A DNA stretch of 64,000 nt from the NCBI RefSeq assembly GCF_032854445.1, contig NC_088301.1, forward strand, positions 56,742,512-56,806,511, written 5' to 3'. Below the pieces are notes generated by a model that saw only the letters and a list, made by a program, of their open reading frames with translations, was not told the origin of the DNA and searched no databases. The DNA is from Liolophura sinensis. Lineage: Eukaryota > Mollusca > Polyplacophora > Chitonida > Chitonidae. Made by a program: the position numbers and the translations under genes. Below are positions 22,901 to 35,896 of this stretch, piece after piece (position 1 is the first letter of the stretch; each line of letters opens with the position of its first letter).

Positions 22901-25900
22901 ATATATCACCTAATAACGAAAGGAATTGACCATTAGCTAATGCTGCTGTTAGAGACAATCAGAAATACTATAGTAAACTTTGGGTGTTTTATTATTCCAG
23001 TTTGTCAGTAGATTACCTAATAAAGACTGGTGTGTAATCGAATCAATTTAAAGGAATATCTCTTATAACTATATGTATTCAGGCTTAACTGTTGACTCAT
23101 TATTTGGTCATGTGAGATATTTGTGTCAAAATAATTTAGTTCATTCGATCATCAAGGCAAAGAGAGATTTGGATAGGAAATCTATAAGTGACCAGTCAGG
23201 TATGACAATAACATACCTGTCAGGTGTGAGGTCTTTCTCCTTCTTTCCTTTCTTTCCCTTCTTTTTACCACTCTTCTTCTTCCCCTTCTTCTTCTTCCCA
23301 GACTTCTTTCCTTTCTTTCCCTTGTCTCGATCTACAGCCTGTCACACATTAAATGACATCACTGATATTATGTATGGTATGTTGCAAAGTATAATCATTT
23401 CTTTAAAATGAATTACTTGATAATGCAAATAAAATAAAATCAACTTACCATTTTCAAGTTTTTCAGCTCTTGCCTCATCAGCTCATCCACCTGTAAACGC
23501 ACTTCTTCCTCGACTTCTTTACGCTTTTGCTCTTTTATTAACTCAGAATCATGCTTTTGAGCAAAGTTCTCAGTTTCATCCCTGGGCTCCCACACACCTG
23601 TTGATGTAATACAATGAAACCTGTTAATCATGTAATAAAACTACTCCGTGTTCCTTAATATACACATAAAAATGTATACATCATTAGTTTAATATGGGAA
23701 TACGAGAGATTACAATCCATGAGGAGTAGTCCCCAGGATGTCTAAAGTGCTCTGTCTTGGATCCACTTAGAGAGGTACATGTATAATAATAAATATTTTA
23801 CAGCATTAATACTTGCCTTTGTATTCCTTGGTGGCTTCATCAACAGCTGGCACAAAATTGGAGGGTGCCATTTTCCATCCTTCCTCTTCCTCCTGCATAA
23901 AGGAATAAGTATAAATTCAGGATCACAATTACTCAATGCTCGACAAAGTTCTTAAACTGAAAGCAATTCATTAAATCCACCAACAACTTTACCAACATTT
24001 CCACTCCCCAGAATGTACTAGACATAAGTGTACTGCATCTTCTTAGCAATATTTTATGATTTGGCTGTCTGCTTCAGAGTACCTTAAACTACACACTTAC
24101 CTCATCATCTTTTCCTTTGCCCTTCTTTCCTTTTTTATCTTTCTTATCTTTCTTCTTGTCTTTTTTATCCTTTTTGTCCTTTTTGCCTTTGCCTTTGTCT
24201 TCTGCCTGTATATTAGAAAAAGAGAGTGAAATGAATGAATGAATGATTATGGCTTAATGCCACATCGCAGTCAATAATCAAATGGTACGGCATGTAGGCA
24301 GTTGCTCACTGTTTTCAAATAAGGATATTAAAAATTGCTATTAGAGAGAAAAGTGTTTTTAAGAAAAAAAATCAAAAATAAAATATTTAATGTACTTTAT
24401 TACAGATCTTGGTAAAAAGGTGTACAATTATAAAATATGAAAAACTGACCAACATAATCTGTAAACAACTCCTATGTAGGTCAGGTTTTCATTTGTAAAT
24501 TAACAATAGTGATTTACTTTTGCTTTCATTTCTTCTTCCAACTCTGCTGGATCTTTCTCTTTAAAAATTAGAGCTGATCCACCATCATCTTCATCTGGGT
24601 ACTCCGGAAATTTACCTGTGGCATCTCTAGGTAATTGAAAAAAAAAAAGCCAACAACTTATTTTTTGAAGCCATGGATGGCAATCAGCGATATAATCATA
24701 AATGTTCACTAATGTAGAAGGATTGTAACATGTGGAGGGGAAAGCATGAGACAGTGTAGATACTGTACATGTTAAAACAACAAATTTGACTAAATATATA
24801 GCTAACACGACTAAAAAAAACATTTCGAGTGAAGAAAGGTAAAAAAATGAATAAACAAATAAACACTGGGGAATCCAACCTGCACTCTATGAACCATTGC
24901 CTAATCTGATCCTGCATGGTTTCTTTCATGTCTGGTCCCTCCGTCTCCCGGATCTTATCCTTGATGGTTTCCAAGGCCTGCTGGTATTCCTGCTCATGCA
25001 TATCCTGGGTGATTCTCCTCTGATTCTCTGTCTTCACTGCCAATGCCTGTGGGGTGTTCTTCTGGTGTGTGGGTAACGGAGGTGGGAACTGTAATCATAC
25101 ACAAACCATGGAGATTGCTGCAGTTATAGATCAAGTGATCACAAGTGTGGAACTGACTATCTTTCCCGGCTGTGGAACTGACAATCCTCCCCTGGTTTGG
25201 AACTGACAATCTTACCCAGGTGCTGAACTGACAATCTTCCACAGGCATAGAACTGACCATCTTCCACAAATGCGGCATGTATTTTTATTTCCACCATAAA
25301 TGTACATCTCTGAATAAGTCACAATGTTTAATTGTTTACATGTGTAAATGAACCATTCAAATCTAATCAATGAGATTTTATCATAAATCAAGGTAACATA
25401 ACACATATATACATGTCTGTGAGAAATCCGTGCATTATGTACATGTAGGTTTGTGGAGTAATAGAAATTACCATGCCAATGAAGACCATCTCATCTTCTC
25501 TTTCTCGTTTTGTTCTGCGTCTCTGTGAAAACCCCTTCCAAACCTTGAGTCAATGCAAAAAAAAAGATGATCATCTTGGATAACTCGAAAAGCTGATCGT
25601 CATTATGATAATATAACAAAATCATAAACACTTTCATATTAAAATAAAGCCTTGAAAATTTTCTGAAATGTCTGTTTTATGTGTGTTTATATAGTGTATA
25701 AATAAAACTTTCCAGCAGCTACATGTACTGATATGTACAGAAATACCTTTATGTGAAATCTTGAAAAATTATTTTTGTTAATACATGTTATATGACCAGC
25801 AATTTAAACAAAGAAAATCCTTTATAGTGAGCTTTGTAGCTGTGTTCCAACCTTCTGAATTCGTATGGCAGCAACATCTGGATCAAGAGTTGGTGCACCC

Positions 25901-28582
25901 TGAGTGGCAGCCTGTCTCTCACGCTCTTCTTGTTGTCGAATGTCCTTCATAAATTTGGCACGGAGTCTACCTTGCCTGGCCCTTTCATGCACTTGGATCA
26001 TATGGATGGCCTCTTCTACAGACATTTTCATTTCATTTTTCTCCTAAAACTCACAAGCATAGTTCATCAGAGTACATCACTTTAAAAGAAAACAAATAAT
26101 ATAACCTCAGCTATTCAGGAAGAGAGGTGGAAACAGACCTAATCAGCCCCAGTCATTTCTGGCGGAGGTGCTTGGTAACTCAATAAATCAGTTATTAACC
26201 TGACATTACCGTAATATGGCAGTGCTTTTGATTTTCTCAATGTGATCAATTTTTGCTTCCTCTGAACTGTGATATCTCAGTTATGCAACACCACAAGGCC
26301 ATTAAGCTATGCTTTTTAAACTTCATGTGGGAGTTTTTATCGATGTATATATACACTTAGTCAGGTGTAAAGCAATTTTAAACTTAAGAATGTGTACCAA
26401 CACATGACATCATCATGGCTGTTAATGTGGTATATATGCCTTATGTAGAGTCCATCATCAAACACATGTAACATTGCATAATAACTTACTGTTTCTTTTT
26501 CTTTGGGTCCCATTTTGGCCAGAATTTGGCCAAGAACTTTCTCTCTCTCCTTCAGAGCTTTGGCTCTCTCATTGGTGAAGTATTTTGGGATTGGCATTTC
26601 TACATCATTCTGGAAAGGGGAGTTATTAATTAGCAATAACAAATGGTATGTTTGTGGACATGCATTATCTTGCAAGTTTATCACATTGCATGCACTAATG
26701 TTTAAATGGCAAAAATGAGCCCTAAGTGTCCACAGTTTACTTTTATTGATATTAGTCTTGCTTTTAGAGTACATTGTACATGTACTTTTAAGTTCCCATC
26801 TTACTTAAAATTGACAAGTGCCATGCAAATATGGTTGTTACTGTGAGTACAACACAACTATGAAAAGCGTTTCTTTGAGAGGAAAAAGACTTAAAAAAAA
26901 ATGAATGTATGTATCCAAAAATCATACATCCAACACTTGTATTACTACAAGTACATCAATGTTGTTAACATAAGGCTTATTCACAACATGACCAACTTAC
27001 AGGTGTCAACTTCAGATCAGACAGGACATCATCAAAGTAATGAAACTCTGAAAATTCAAGGTTGACCATTTCATGTTTTATCTCCAAAATTCTTCCCATT
27101 GTGCCATCCAAACAGTGACGAAGAATACGTCTCTTTTGTGGGTGAACAATCTGATCATAGCACTGTTCCAGTTTTCGGAAAATCTGTATATATTTAATAT
27201 ACATTGTTGCTAGAAGCTGAAATGCTGCCATACGATCCTGAGGAATAAAGGAAAAAAATTAAACGAAATAATATAAATACAAAGTTCGAAGTACATTTTT
27301 TATTATTTAAAATTTTTTTTATCGTGTGAAAAGGTCAAATGTTAACTAGAAAGATCAATTGGTGATACATTTACAATAATATTGTAAGTAAATACAAACC
27401 TTCTCTGGCTTTGGAGGCTCTGCAGGCATTTCTTGCACAAGCAGGTCGGCAATAGCTGCCTGGGCCTCCGTCCATTGTCGGCCATAAGTACTGAAGAAAA
27501 AATGTAAAGTACACCTTTATTCGTTTATGGAAAACAAACAATAACAAATAATTCTTAAATCAATTTTGGGTACCAAGCCTTAAAACAAGCATGTAGCAGG
27601 ACAGGGACAATGTGCCTCTTGTATGAAATAGTATCGTGACAGTAACCAACTGTTTGGTACAGGACAAAACTGCCATGTAAATAACATTATAACTTTTTAA
27701 TGAAATGGATAGCTGGAAAATTTTCCCCACATCATCTTCATTATTTCAACTTTGCAGGCTTGAGTATGTACAGATGCACCATGACTGATGTAATTATAAA
27801 ACCCTTAAAAGCTAGGCATAGGTCAATTTGTGATAAGTAACTAGACAAAGTCAACCTAGTCATAACACTCATGTCAATAGGTTTTACAAAACCTTGCAAT
27901 CATGAGAAATCATCATCAACTGGGTGCAAGTTCGCTTAGATCCGGATACATAGCTGCTATGAGTCGCAAAAAAGTAGAACCGGATTATGTTCAACTCCAG
28001 CACAAATATCGATAATCGCAATCCTACGTAGGTTCACTAAATGCAGCATCCCATGCAATGCTCCCATTTGCTTTCAGATGTTCACTGTTCCCAGTCAGCA
28101 AAAACCCAGTTGCTCTCAGTTGCAAGGGTAATCTACTCCTGATTTAAACTTTTGTCAATAACAATTACAGAATTCATGACATTAAAAGCAACCGTTATTT
28201 TGTGTCATACTATGCGTCGTTAGGTTTAAAATTTTTTGCAAGTTTTTTGAAAGTTTTTGCACGTTCCAACTTCTAGTCCGTGCCATTGTCTTGAAACAAG
28301 ATAATGCCATATAATTAGAAAGGATTTAATTCGTGTATAGTCTCGACATGACCTATGTGTGTTTTAAGGATTATTTTGATGGGTTGGTTGTTGTACTGAG
28401 TAAAAAAAGTACAAACAAACATTCAAATACAAAACTGCACTTTTTCTGACAAATGCCACATCATGACACCATGGCTTAAACAAACCACGTGTGCTTGAAC
28501 CCAAATTGTTAATAACGAATTACAGATAAAAGGCATAAATGCATGTAGATACACAGTAAAAGTAAACAAACCTATGCGACAT
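19911..28582 (-). CDS. IQCA1: DRC11 / IQ and AAA domain protein 1 (IQCA1)
   Basis: Subunit of the nexin-dynein regulatory complex of motile cilia and flagella. Eighteen exons join in phase to 841 residues, close to the human length of about 820. Exons (5' to 3'): 28582-28572, 27490-27400, 27237-27001, 26609-26490, 26043-25852, 25543-25472, 25088-24880, 24626-24518, 24205-24101, 23892-23817, 23597-23449, 23338-23217, 22802-22612, 22325-22126, 21695-21612, 21348-21171, 20791-20553, 20051-19911. One IQ motif spans the 25852/25543 junction ([17 protein letters not shown]). The C-terminal AAA domain has GPRGTGKR in place of Walker A, VFYVGECE at Walker B, then LIGTSR, and PRPDYATRH as the arginine-bearing segment. 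Three Lys/Gly-rich tracts occur (exons 9, 12, 18). The intron after exon 10 starts with GC. The 11-nt first coding exon (MSH plus two bases) is the least certain; all other exons are strong. Confidence 0.95.
25146..25270. repeat. 25-bp degenerate tandem repeat
   Basis: Five copies of a unit beginning 'ggaactgacaatcttccc', with AACTGA at 25151, 25176, 25201, 25226 and 25251, exactly 25 bases apart. The copies are diverged elsewhere. It lies in the DRC11 intron just upstream, on the coding strand, of the exon starting at 25088. Confidence 0.9.
28265..28475 (+). repeat. dispersed repeat, copy 2
   Basis: Second copy of the element at 1490-1700, in the same orientation, sharing 'aattagaaaggatttaatt', 'tgggttggtt' and the terminal 'ATGCCACATC'-like end. 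It lies inside the first DRC11 intron, about 100 bases from the small first coding exon. Confidence 0.7.
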
Positions 28583-28955
28583 ATTCCAAGGCAAATGTCT
28601 ACTTCTGTTCCATAGGGAGAAAACACTGCGTATGCTCGCTAAAGCTTATGTGAAGCCGTTTACATTGATGAACACGCGTCGGCCATAGTGTTTACAAATT
28701 CCATGGGAACCAGTGAAACGAGAATTTGCGAGAGGTACGGACCGGAAGTAACAGTTACTTCCGATCAGAATTTTCGACAGGATTGTATTTTGTTTTATTC
28801 AGGCTTGATATACGTGTTATTAAGAGCATCGTGTCTGATGAAATCGTCTCCATTTTTACATTGACGTTTTATTTTAGCAATAGAAAACCGAGAAAGTGCG
28901 TATACAGTTACAAGCACAGTTTGATTTGTTGCGTCGGTAAGGCCAGGTGAAAGGT
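28583..28955. promoter_or_regulatory. Putative bidirectional promoter, DRC11 / BAP31
   Basis: The interval between the DRC11 start (28582, minus) and a candidate non-coding first exon of the BAP31-like gene. It is locally richer in CpG than its surroundings and holds a palindromic double ETS-type site (28743-28763). A donor-like AAG|GTAAGA at 28953/28954 could end a 5' untranslated exon spliced to the acceptor at 30485. No TATA box is obvious. This is inference from position and motifs only. Confidence 0.5.
28743..28763. promoter_or_regulatory. Palindromic double ETS/GABP-type site
   Basis: CGGAAGTAAC, one central A, then GTTACTTCCG: a perfect 10-bp inverted repeat. Each arm contains CGGAAGT, the core bound by ETS-family factors such as GABPA. 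Its position between two divergent genes fits a shared promoter element. Confidence 0.6.
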
Positions 28956-30503
28956 AAGATGGTTGTCACGAGTTCGTTACAATCATATGCACATCGGCAA
29001 AATTGCAGGCATTGAATTCTCGGCATGTCTGTCACTGTCGGTAAATGCGGAGAAAGTGTCTTAAACCGTGCACATACTGTGTTAAAGATAAAAACTAAAC
29101 CTGAAATTTAAACGTTTTAATTTGTTCATGCTTCGACTAACTGCATGACCGTGATCGGCCTAGTTACGTTGATCAGGGAGGGCAATGACCGACCGGTCAC
29201 CTTGGCCTCGTCTGATCCAAATAGTCTAATATAGGTCAAGTCGAATGCGTAGACCAGAATGTCTGTTATAGGTTTAAACATTACGGCTGGTAAGAAATCG
29301 TATCTTCATAATCATTACACAGCATCTTGCTTATTTAAGGTTGATATTGGTTAGTGACAGGTTTATATGAAGCCATTGTCAGTCAGTCTGCCCAAATGTA
29401 GTTATTCGTTGGATGAGGGATGCACAAACTGGCAAACAATAGGTGACTTTTTGGATTAAGTTTAAAGTTTCTTTTAAGGTGACATGGAGTACTGGAATAG
29501 GAAGCTGATACTGCATTTATTGGGACAGGAAGTGAAAATTCTGCCTGTAAGGCATGAGTACCATCAGTCAGTGATCAACAAAAACAACTGTCCAGTCAAA
29601 ACCTGGTTTTGGACTTATGAGGCCATGACACAGACTTTAGTATTAATGACCATGTTATTTAGGGAGTGTTTTCACAGAGATGTCGCTATGTTATGGCTGA
29701 AATATTGCCGATGTGCCTTTAAGCACTAATCATTCACTCACAGAGGTGCTGGGGCAGTAATTGGTTTTGATTATGCTGTTTTGCAGATATTAGATATTAG
29801 CAGAGATGTTAAAAAAAAAAAAAAGAAAGCTGAGCTATTACTAGTTTAGGGAGTTGTAAGGACCAGGGTCATATTTGCTTGTCACATCACTTACATCAGT
29901 GTATTCATGCTACCCTGAATGAGGCTGTCCATATATGGAGGAGACCCTTTTCAGATGTAGTCCATGTGACAAAAGCATGTAATAGCTGCACATACACATT
30001 CAACCCTTCCCATGTTTATCTGTCTTAAAGATGTCTGAACCACGTTTCTAGCACATCAGCGTGCATGGTGTAGTGGTATAAACAACTGGTTGCGGACCCG
30101 ACATATTGTCTAATAGGAGTTCAAATCTAAAGCATTTCACAACAAAGTAAAGCCTTTCAAGAATAGAAACCCCAAATAATATAGCGCAGATATCTCATAT
30201 ATGACAGTGACTCATGACAAACTAGAATGATACATGTCTTATTTAGGCTCTTTTTTTTGTATGCAAATCGAACATCTCCCCATTCAATTTTAAGCAATGA
30301 AAAATCAGTAAAAGCACCTGACCCTGGCAAATAAAAGATGTCAGAATGCACCTGGAAATCAAGACGTAAATATGACCCAAGTCTTTACACCTCTCCTAGT
30401 TTGCAAAAAGGACATTTTAGATGTCTACGATACTGCGTCTTTTCATCTGTTCTCTTCATAATGTCAGTTAACAATATCTTTTCAGATTGTTAAATAAAGT
30501 AAG

Positions 30504-33500
30504 ATGAGTTTGCAGTGGACGTTCATAGCAGTGTTTCTTTACACTGAAATTGCTCTGGTCATATTGCTTCTTCTACCTTACATCTCTCCTACCAGGTAAC
30601 GTTTTTCAATAATCAGTCAATACCTGGTATTTTGTATTGTGTTTACTTTTATAATATCATTGTATTTACAATGAATTATGAGTATTTTGTATTTAATTTG
30701 CCATACCTTAATGAAATTGAATTACCGGTTATAAAAGGTTTTCCTCCCAAAAAACTTGTTCTTGTGGTATGTGTTTTTTTTTTTTTATTACATATTAAAT
30801 TACATTAAAGTTGTATGTAAAAGTTTTATAACATCAACGATTGGAAATTTGCAGATTTTTTAATATTTAATACACCTGTTTTAACTCTTATTTTCAATTA
30901 CAGATGGCAGAAGATCTTTCGTTCTCGTCTGTTGCAAAGTTTCACAGCATACGCCAATTTGTATTTTAGTGTGTTCATAATTGTCTTGCTTCTCTTGTTT
31001 GTAGGTATGTATTTTTTGCACGCATTTCATTCTTAACTGAAACATTGTCGTACAAATCTTTTATAATATTAGATAGAATTAATATTGGCTAAGGATAGTT
31101 TGTGTGTGTATCATATTTCGATTACAGTAAATGACCATAAGTTTCGTCCTCAGACTTGGAAAGTGTATCCCATGATTCATTGCATTGATCGTGGATGTCA
31201 CGGACTGGGCACAGCGGAAGAGCTTCGAGGGTTATCATGGACAGTTCCCAAATGTAATAAACAAGCTCACGCTTCACTGGGCAGCCATTCTATCCTCCAG
31301 CCCTCAACACTTCATGCTTTCTTCAGTTTTAATCATGATGAATTTAGTACATAAAGGCTAACATCACAAAAGGTGCACTTTGATTGTTTTATGATCGCCA
31401 TTTTTTTCATGAAAGGGAATTCGGGAGAAAAGTCTCTGGAGATTGAGCTTGAACACCCAGTACCTTTAGACATGTGGAGTGACATGTCAAATATCTGTTA
31501 ATTTACAGAGCTCTCCAGATACTAAGCTATAACAAAAGTTAGCACCCTACGAATCCTTACGTGCAAATTACCAGCAGATAATGTCAAACTGATGTTAAAC
31601 AACTTACAACAGGGCTCGAAATTTCCATATGTCTAATGTGTCAACAACACAGTTAAAACCAGTCTGACTCTTGATATGCTTGATTCGCACACAGTACTAC
31701 TAAAAAAGGGTTGAAGATAGTTGTGGTAGCTTTTGGAAACCAAGTTTTCAATGTCTAATGGGTGGGTTGTGTGGGGGGGGGGGGGATCTGATTTCAAAAG
31801 ATGAGAAAGGTAACTCTTCTGCAATAGAACAGTTACGATTGTAAGGAAACAAAATATGTGCATAGAGTGACATACTTTATTATAAGGGAGATTGATGACA
31901 GATATTTCTCAGTGAAAATTTTTGTACCTGAAATACATGTGTACTAATATGTGTGCATAATGAGGGCTCAGAATGGTAACCGTTTACAAGATATTGTGCA
32001 ACGTGACTTCCATGTTATCTGAACAATTGTTCGCTGTTTTGAGGCCTGCAGTGTACACTGTAGTATTTGTACTGGTATGACTATGGCTCGAGACAATGTT
32101 TGAAATTACAGGTTGTGATAGTCATCACCTGACTTTCTTCAGTGTAATTCATGGGTGTCATTCTAAATGGTTAGTTAGGAGATCTGCACACCTTGCTGTC
32201 AGCGACTTGTTGGCGCAGATTAGGGCCATAGCTGCCATGCAGGGTAATGAAATGGGTAGTGGGGCTAATCACTTTCTTGTGTCCATCTTGCCGCAAACTC
32301 GGCACATGCGAAAGTGGACAACAGAAACTGATGGGCGAAACTTTCTCACTTACCGTATGATTGAAATGATAAAATTCATTTACAACTCATATTTAGCCTG
32401 TGTCCTCATTTTTACTTAGTACAGTCACTGTATGATTACTACTGAAGATAAATGTTAAGTATTCAGTGGACCTTACCATGAATCATTTCAATATAGTGTA
32501 ACACATGATCAAGTATTTGTCATTACCAAACATGTTATGCTATCCTGTGTAAAGATACAAGACAGAATTTAACCAATTGCATTTTCATACCTCACAGATG
32601 CAATTAGAGAGGTGCGGAAGTATTCAGTTCCTCTAGAGGAAGTAGATGCAAGAAATAATCCCAATGCTGAGGGCAAAACCATCCACATGAAACTTTTCCG
32701 AGCCCAGAGGAATTTTTACATAGTTGGTTTCGCCCTGTTCTTTGGCTGTGAGTATCATATGCTATTTAGTGTATTATCTATGACGCTACATTGCGCCCAT
32801 ACCTTAAGTCTATGTTACGCACTGGTGAAAACCTAACCTTTCAGGTTTCCATGTCTCCATATTTCACCTAAAGTTAGGTGTGTAAATATTCCCTTTGTGA
32901 AGCTCATAAAGGCCTAAATACTATTGACTCCCACACTTAAGTTTTCTGCTAAGAAATTAGTCAAACTTTACAAAAAAAAACCTCTTACATGGCTCTATAT
33001 AAGGTGCGTGAATCAATCATAATCTAGCAAAATGTGTTGCGTGAAAAATGCCAAACTTTAGTGAAGTACAGTAGGTGTCGTTCTCTATCTTTTATATAAA
33101 ACAGAAAAATTAAAATTTCCCTTGGTCTTCGTGTTTGAGTAGAAGTTTTTGCCAAACAAACATTTTTAAGTAGGTTTACAAAGTAAGGTCTGTTGTCCAC
33201 CTCTCACCAGTTTCATGGGGTCACTTAATAAAATAGTTTATAGTTCAACTTTTGAATTTCTGTACAGAATGGAAAATGTCTAGCTGTATCTGAGGAGAAG
33301 GATTGAGCTTAAGCCATAAGGCTGATCTTAATGACAAAGGCTGTAAGCTTTCTGTTGGTTTATTTAGGGTTGTGAGGCGCCTTGTGGACACTGTTGTCTC
33401 GGCAAGGCCACTCTGCTCGCTGAGGGAGAAGCAGCAAGGAACAGGCCCAGGGAGCAACATTGGCAGCTCAACAGATGCTGGAGAAGAAGGAAAATAAGGT

Positions 33501-34644
33501 CAGAAAGCAGAAGCTGGTGTCTCAAAATCTTTTGTATCACCTTTATTTGTCCTTAGGAATATTACGTATTCACTGCAGATCCATGCATGTACGAGGATAT
33601 CCAAGGATCGTGTAGTGTCTGCATGACGATATACATGTAGATGATCAGTTGTGCATTGCTTCGTCGCGGTTCAGCCTTCTGTAACAACAATTTAGTCATC
33701 AGTGTTTGGTCAAGACTTTATGGAACAGTATGATTTTAACGCTGCCTGTAAGCAATGCATCATATTGTCAATCACTTCAATCCTTTTCCGGGAATATATG
33801 TGTTTTGGAATTACACAGAAGTGGAATGTATTACTAAGTCATCTCTTTGTAACAGGATAATAATGATTGAGGTGAATGCTGGAGAATTGCAGGAGGCTCT
33901 GGAGAAGACCAAAACCGAACTCCGTAAGACAAAGAAAGGTTTGTGTTAAAACACCAAGATCAACTAAATGGTGGATGTTTAATTCAAAAGAGTTTCTTCT
34001 GCAAGCTGAAGGATAATGTGTATGGTTTTACCTTTTTTTGTTTGTGCTTCTTTTTATCAGTTTTTCTCTGCATGTTATCCTAATATTGGATACAAAGTTT
34101 CTTGCTTCTGTTTATGTGTTGAAAGGAATGGAGTTTCCACACCATGTTCATGTACTTGTTTTATTTTAGAACTGGAGAGCACAAAGAATAACCTAGATGC
34201 CATGTTAAGCCAAGCTAAAGCCACAAACAAAGAGTATGACAGACTTCTGAAGGAGCATGAAGTCTTGCAGGTGAGTTGACATATCGTTTGCACATTGTAT
34301 CTTTCACTCCGTGGTTATTTACAAAATTAAAGAAACTGTGTTGTAGGGTAACATTGCAACAAGATACCATGAGTGGTTGTATGCATAGATGTATTGTGCC
34401 AGTAGCTGTGTTGCTTGGGTAGAAGATTCGGCTTCTAGTTTCTAATTTGTTTTTTCTTAATTGAGTGATTTAGGGGCTGTTGAATTCTTAGTTGCAGCAT
34501 ACAGTGTTTAATAAACTGGCAGACTGATGCTACCTGAATATTATTCCTTTCTGTTGTTGTAATTTACCTGTGATAAATGTTTTGTTTTTACAGAGGAAAC
34601 TAGCCCTCCAAGGTGGAGGAGATGAAACAAAGAAAGATTCTTAG
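30504..34644 (+). CDS. BCAP31: BAP31/BAP29-like ER membrane chaperone, frame-broken
   Basis: B-cell-receptor-associated protein family: an ER membrane protein involved in export and quality control of membrane cargo and in apoptosis signalling. Exons: 30504-30595, 30904-31004, 32598-32747, 33368-33498, 33856-33938, 34170-34270 and 34594-34644 (TAG). The N-terminus MSLQWTFIAVFLYTEIA starts TM1. TM2 is YFSVFIIVLLLLFVG and TM3 is FYIVGFALFFGW followed by VVRRLVD. A C-terminal coiled coil (LQEALEKTKTELRKTKK, NKEYDRLLKEHEVLQ) ends in KKDS, a dilysine ER-retrieval signal. The upstream 'cttttcag' at 30485 implies at least one 5' untranslated exon. Odd: exon 33368-33498 keeps the family sequence only by reading three frames in turn, and exon 33856-33938 has one apparent extra T, so no intact frame exists as written. 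BAP29 versus BAP31 is not separable here. Confidence 0.88.
31773..31785 (+). repeat. G homopolymer
   Basis: Run of 13 Gs in the intron between BAP31-like exons 2 and 3. Such runs are error-prone in sequencing. Confidence 0.9.
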
Positions 34645-35890
34645 AAAATCGCTGTTTTCTGATTTGAACAACTTTTCCTGTGATTTAATCTTGTCTTTGA
34701 ACTTCATATATGGTATTTGACATCTCTTGCCTCTGGAAGCATTGACTAAGGTTTAAGCACTTCATACTGTGAGATCTTTCTGTTTCATTTATACTAAACA
34801 CTCATGAAAATGTTGTTGATTGAAATTTGGGTGCTCTTTGTGTTAAATCTTAACATACTAGTACTGGGGTAATTAGTATAATTTTGTTTTAGTGATGTGT
34901 TTTATTATGATTTGTGTTTGGTTGATGGGAAAAGAGCTTGGCAAGCAGATACAGTAGCTGCATATTGAATCTGTGACAGCAGTATAGAATCAGAAGTACA
35001 AAAGTATTGTATGTGTGTCATCGTTATTTTTCTCATTTTGAAACCTTACTTGTGTTTTATCTTAATACAAGGTGATCTTTTCTTTTTGAGACTATCAAAA
35101 TTGAGAATTTGTGTTTTGATAACAATCATTGAAATATTTATTTCACCCTGTAATTTTATGTACTTTGACTTGTTTTATAAGTTTCAGGATTTTAATGTAA
35201 ATTCAGAACAGTGTTCTTAGATGCTAAGGCTGTGGTCAGCATAAAGTCTTGATTCCTTTTGGCATTGGTTGTTTTAGAAAGAGCCTGGTTTAGTTGGGGA
35301 TGCTAAGCTTAAATCAAGTTGGTGTCTTGCTCATTACTTGGAATCCCATGCTCATTACTTTGAATTCTATGGATAATTGTAGATAATGGGATATTAATCA
35401 TTTAGTGTAGGAGATGCATTCTACGAAGTTTGATATATACATGTATGTATGTGCACAGAGGTGTCTGGTACTTCTCATGTAGTACATGTGAATCACTCTA
35501 TGCTTTATAGTTATCTTCACATTATCAACAGGTCTTAAAAGAACCCACTAAGAAACAAGATAAAACTGCATCATAACATTGAATTTACCTGCATCCTTAA
35601 ATGTCTTCTGTATTAGATCTAAGATCACAGATGTAGTTATGTCTGCATCTGTATTTTGTTGTAGTAGTATGTTTGAGTTACAGTTTTACTGTTGAGAATA
35701 TTTATCGTATAAGAAAGGTATAGTATTTACAAGTACTACAACACCCTAGATATAATCACCATTACACGTACTGTATTTAAGTACTTGGCCTATGTTTTCA
35801 CTGACTTGCATGTTTCACTGTTTTACCGTCTCCTTTGATTGTATAGTGGATATTTGTGGCCTTTTATATCGTATGTACATTCAACCCTGT

Positions 35891-35896
35891 AATAAA
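35891..35896 (+). terminator. Candidate polyadenylation signal, BAP31-like gene
   Basis: AATAAA about 1.25 kb after the stop codon at 34644, followed by a T/GT-rich stretch ('ttctttgttgtttctgg') as expected downstream of a cleavage site. Confidence 0.5.

Noticed and set aside
29484-29729. 81-residue open frame near the BAP31 5' region
   Set aside because: It begins MEYWNRKLIL and resembles no family; it sits in the presumed first intron and lacks splice support.
31085-31354. 89-residue open frame in a BAP31 intron
   Set aside because: No family resemblance and no link in phase with flanking exons; the open frame at 32096-32419 was dismissed for the same reasons.
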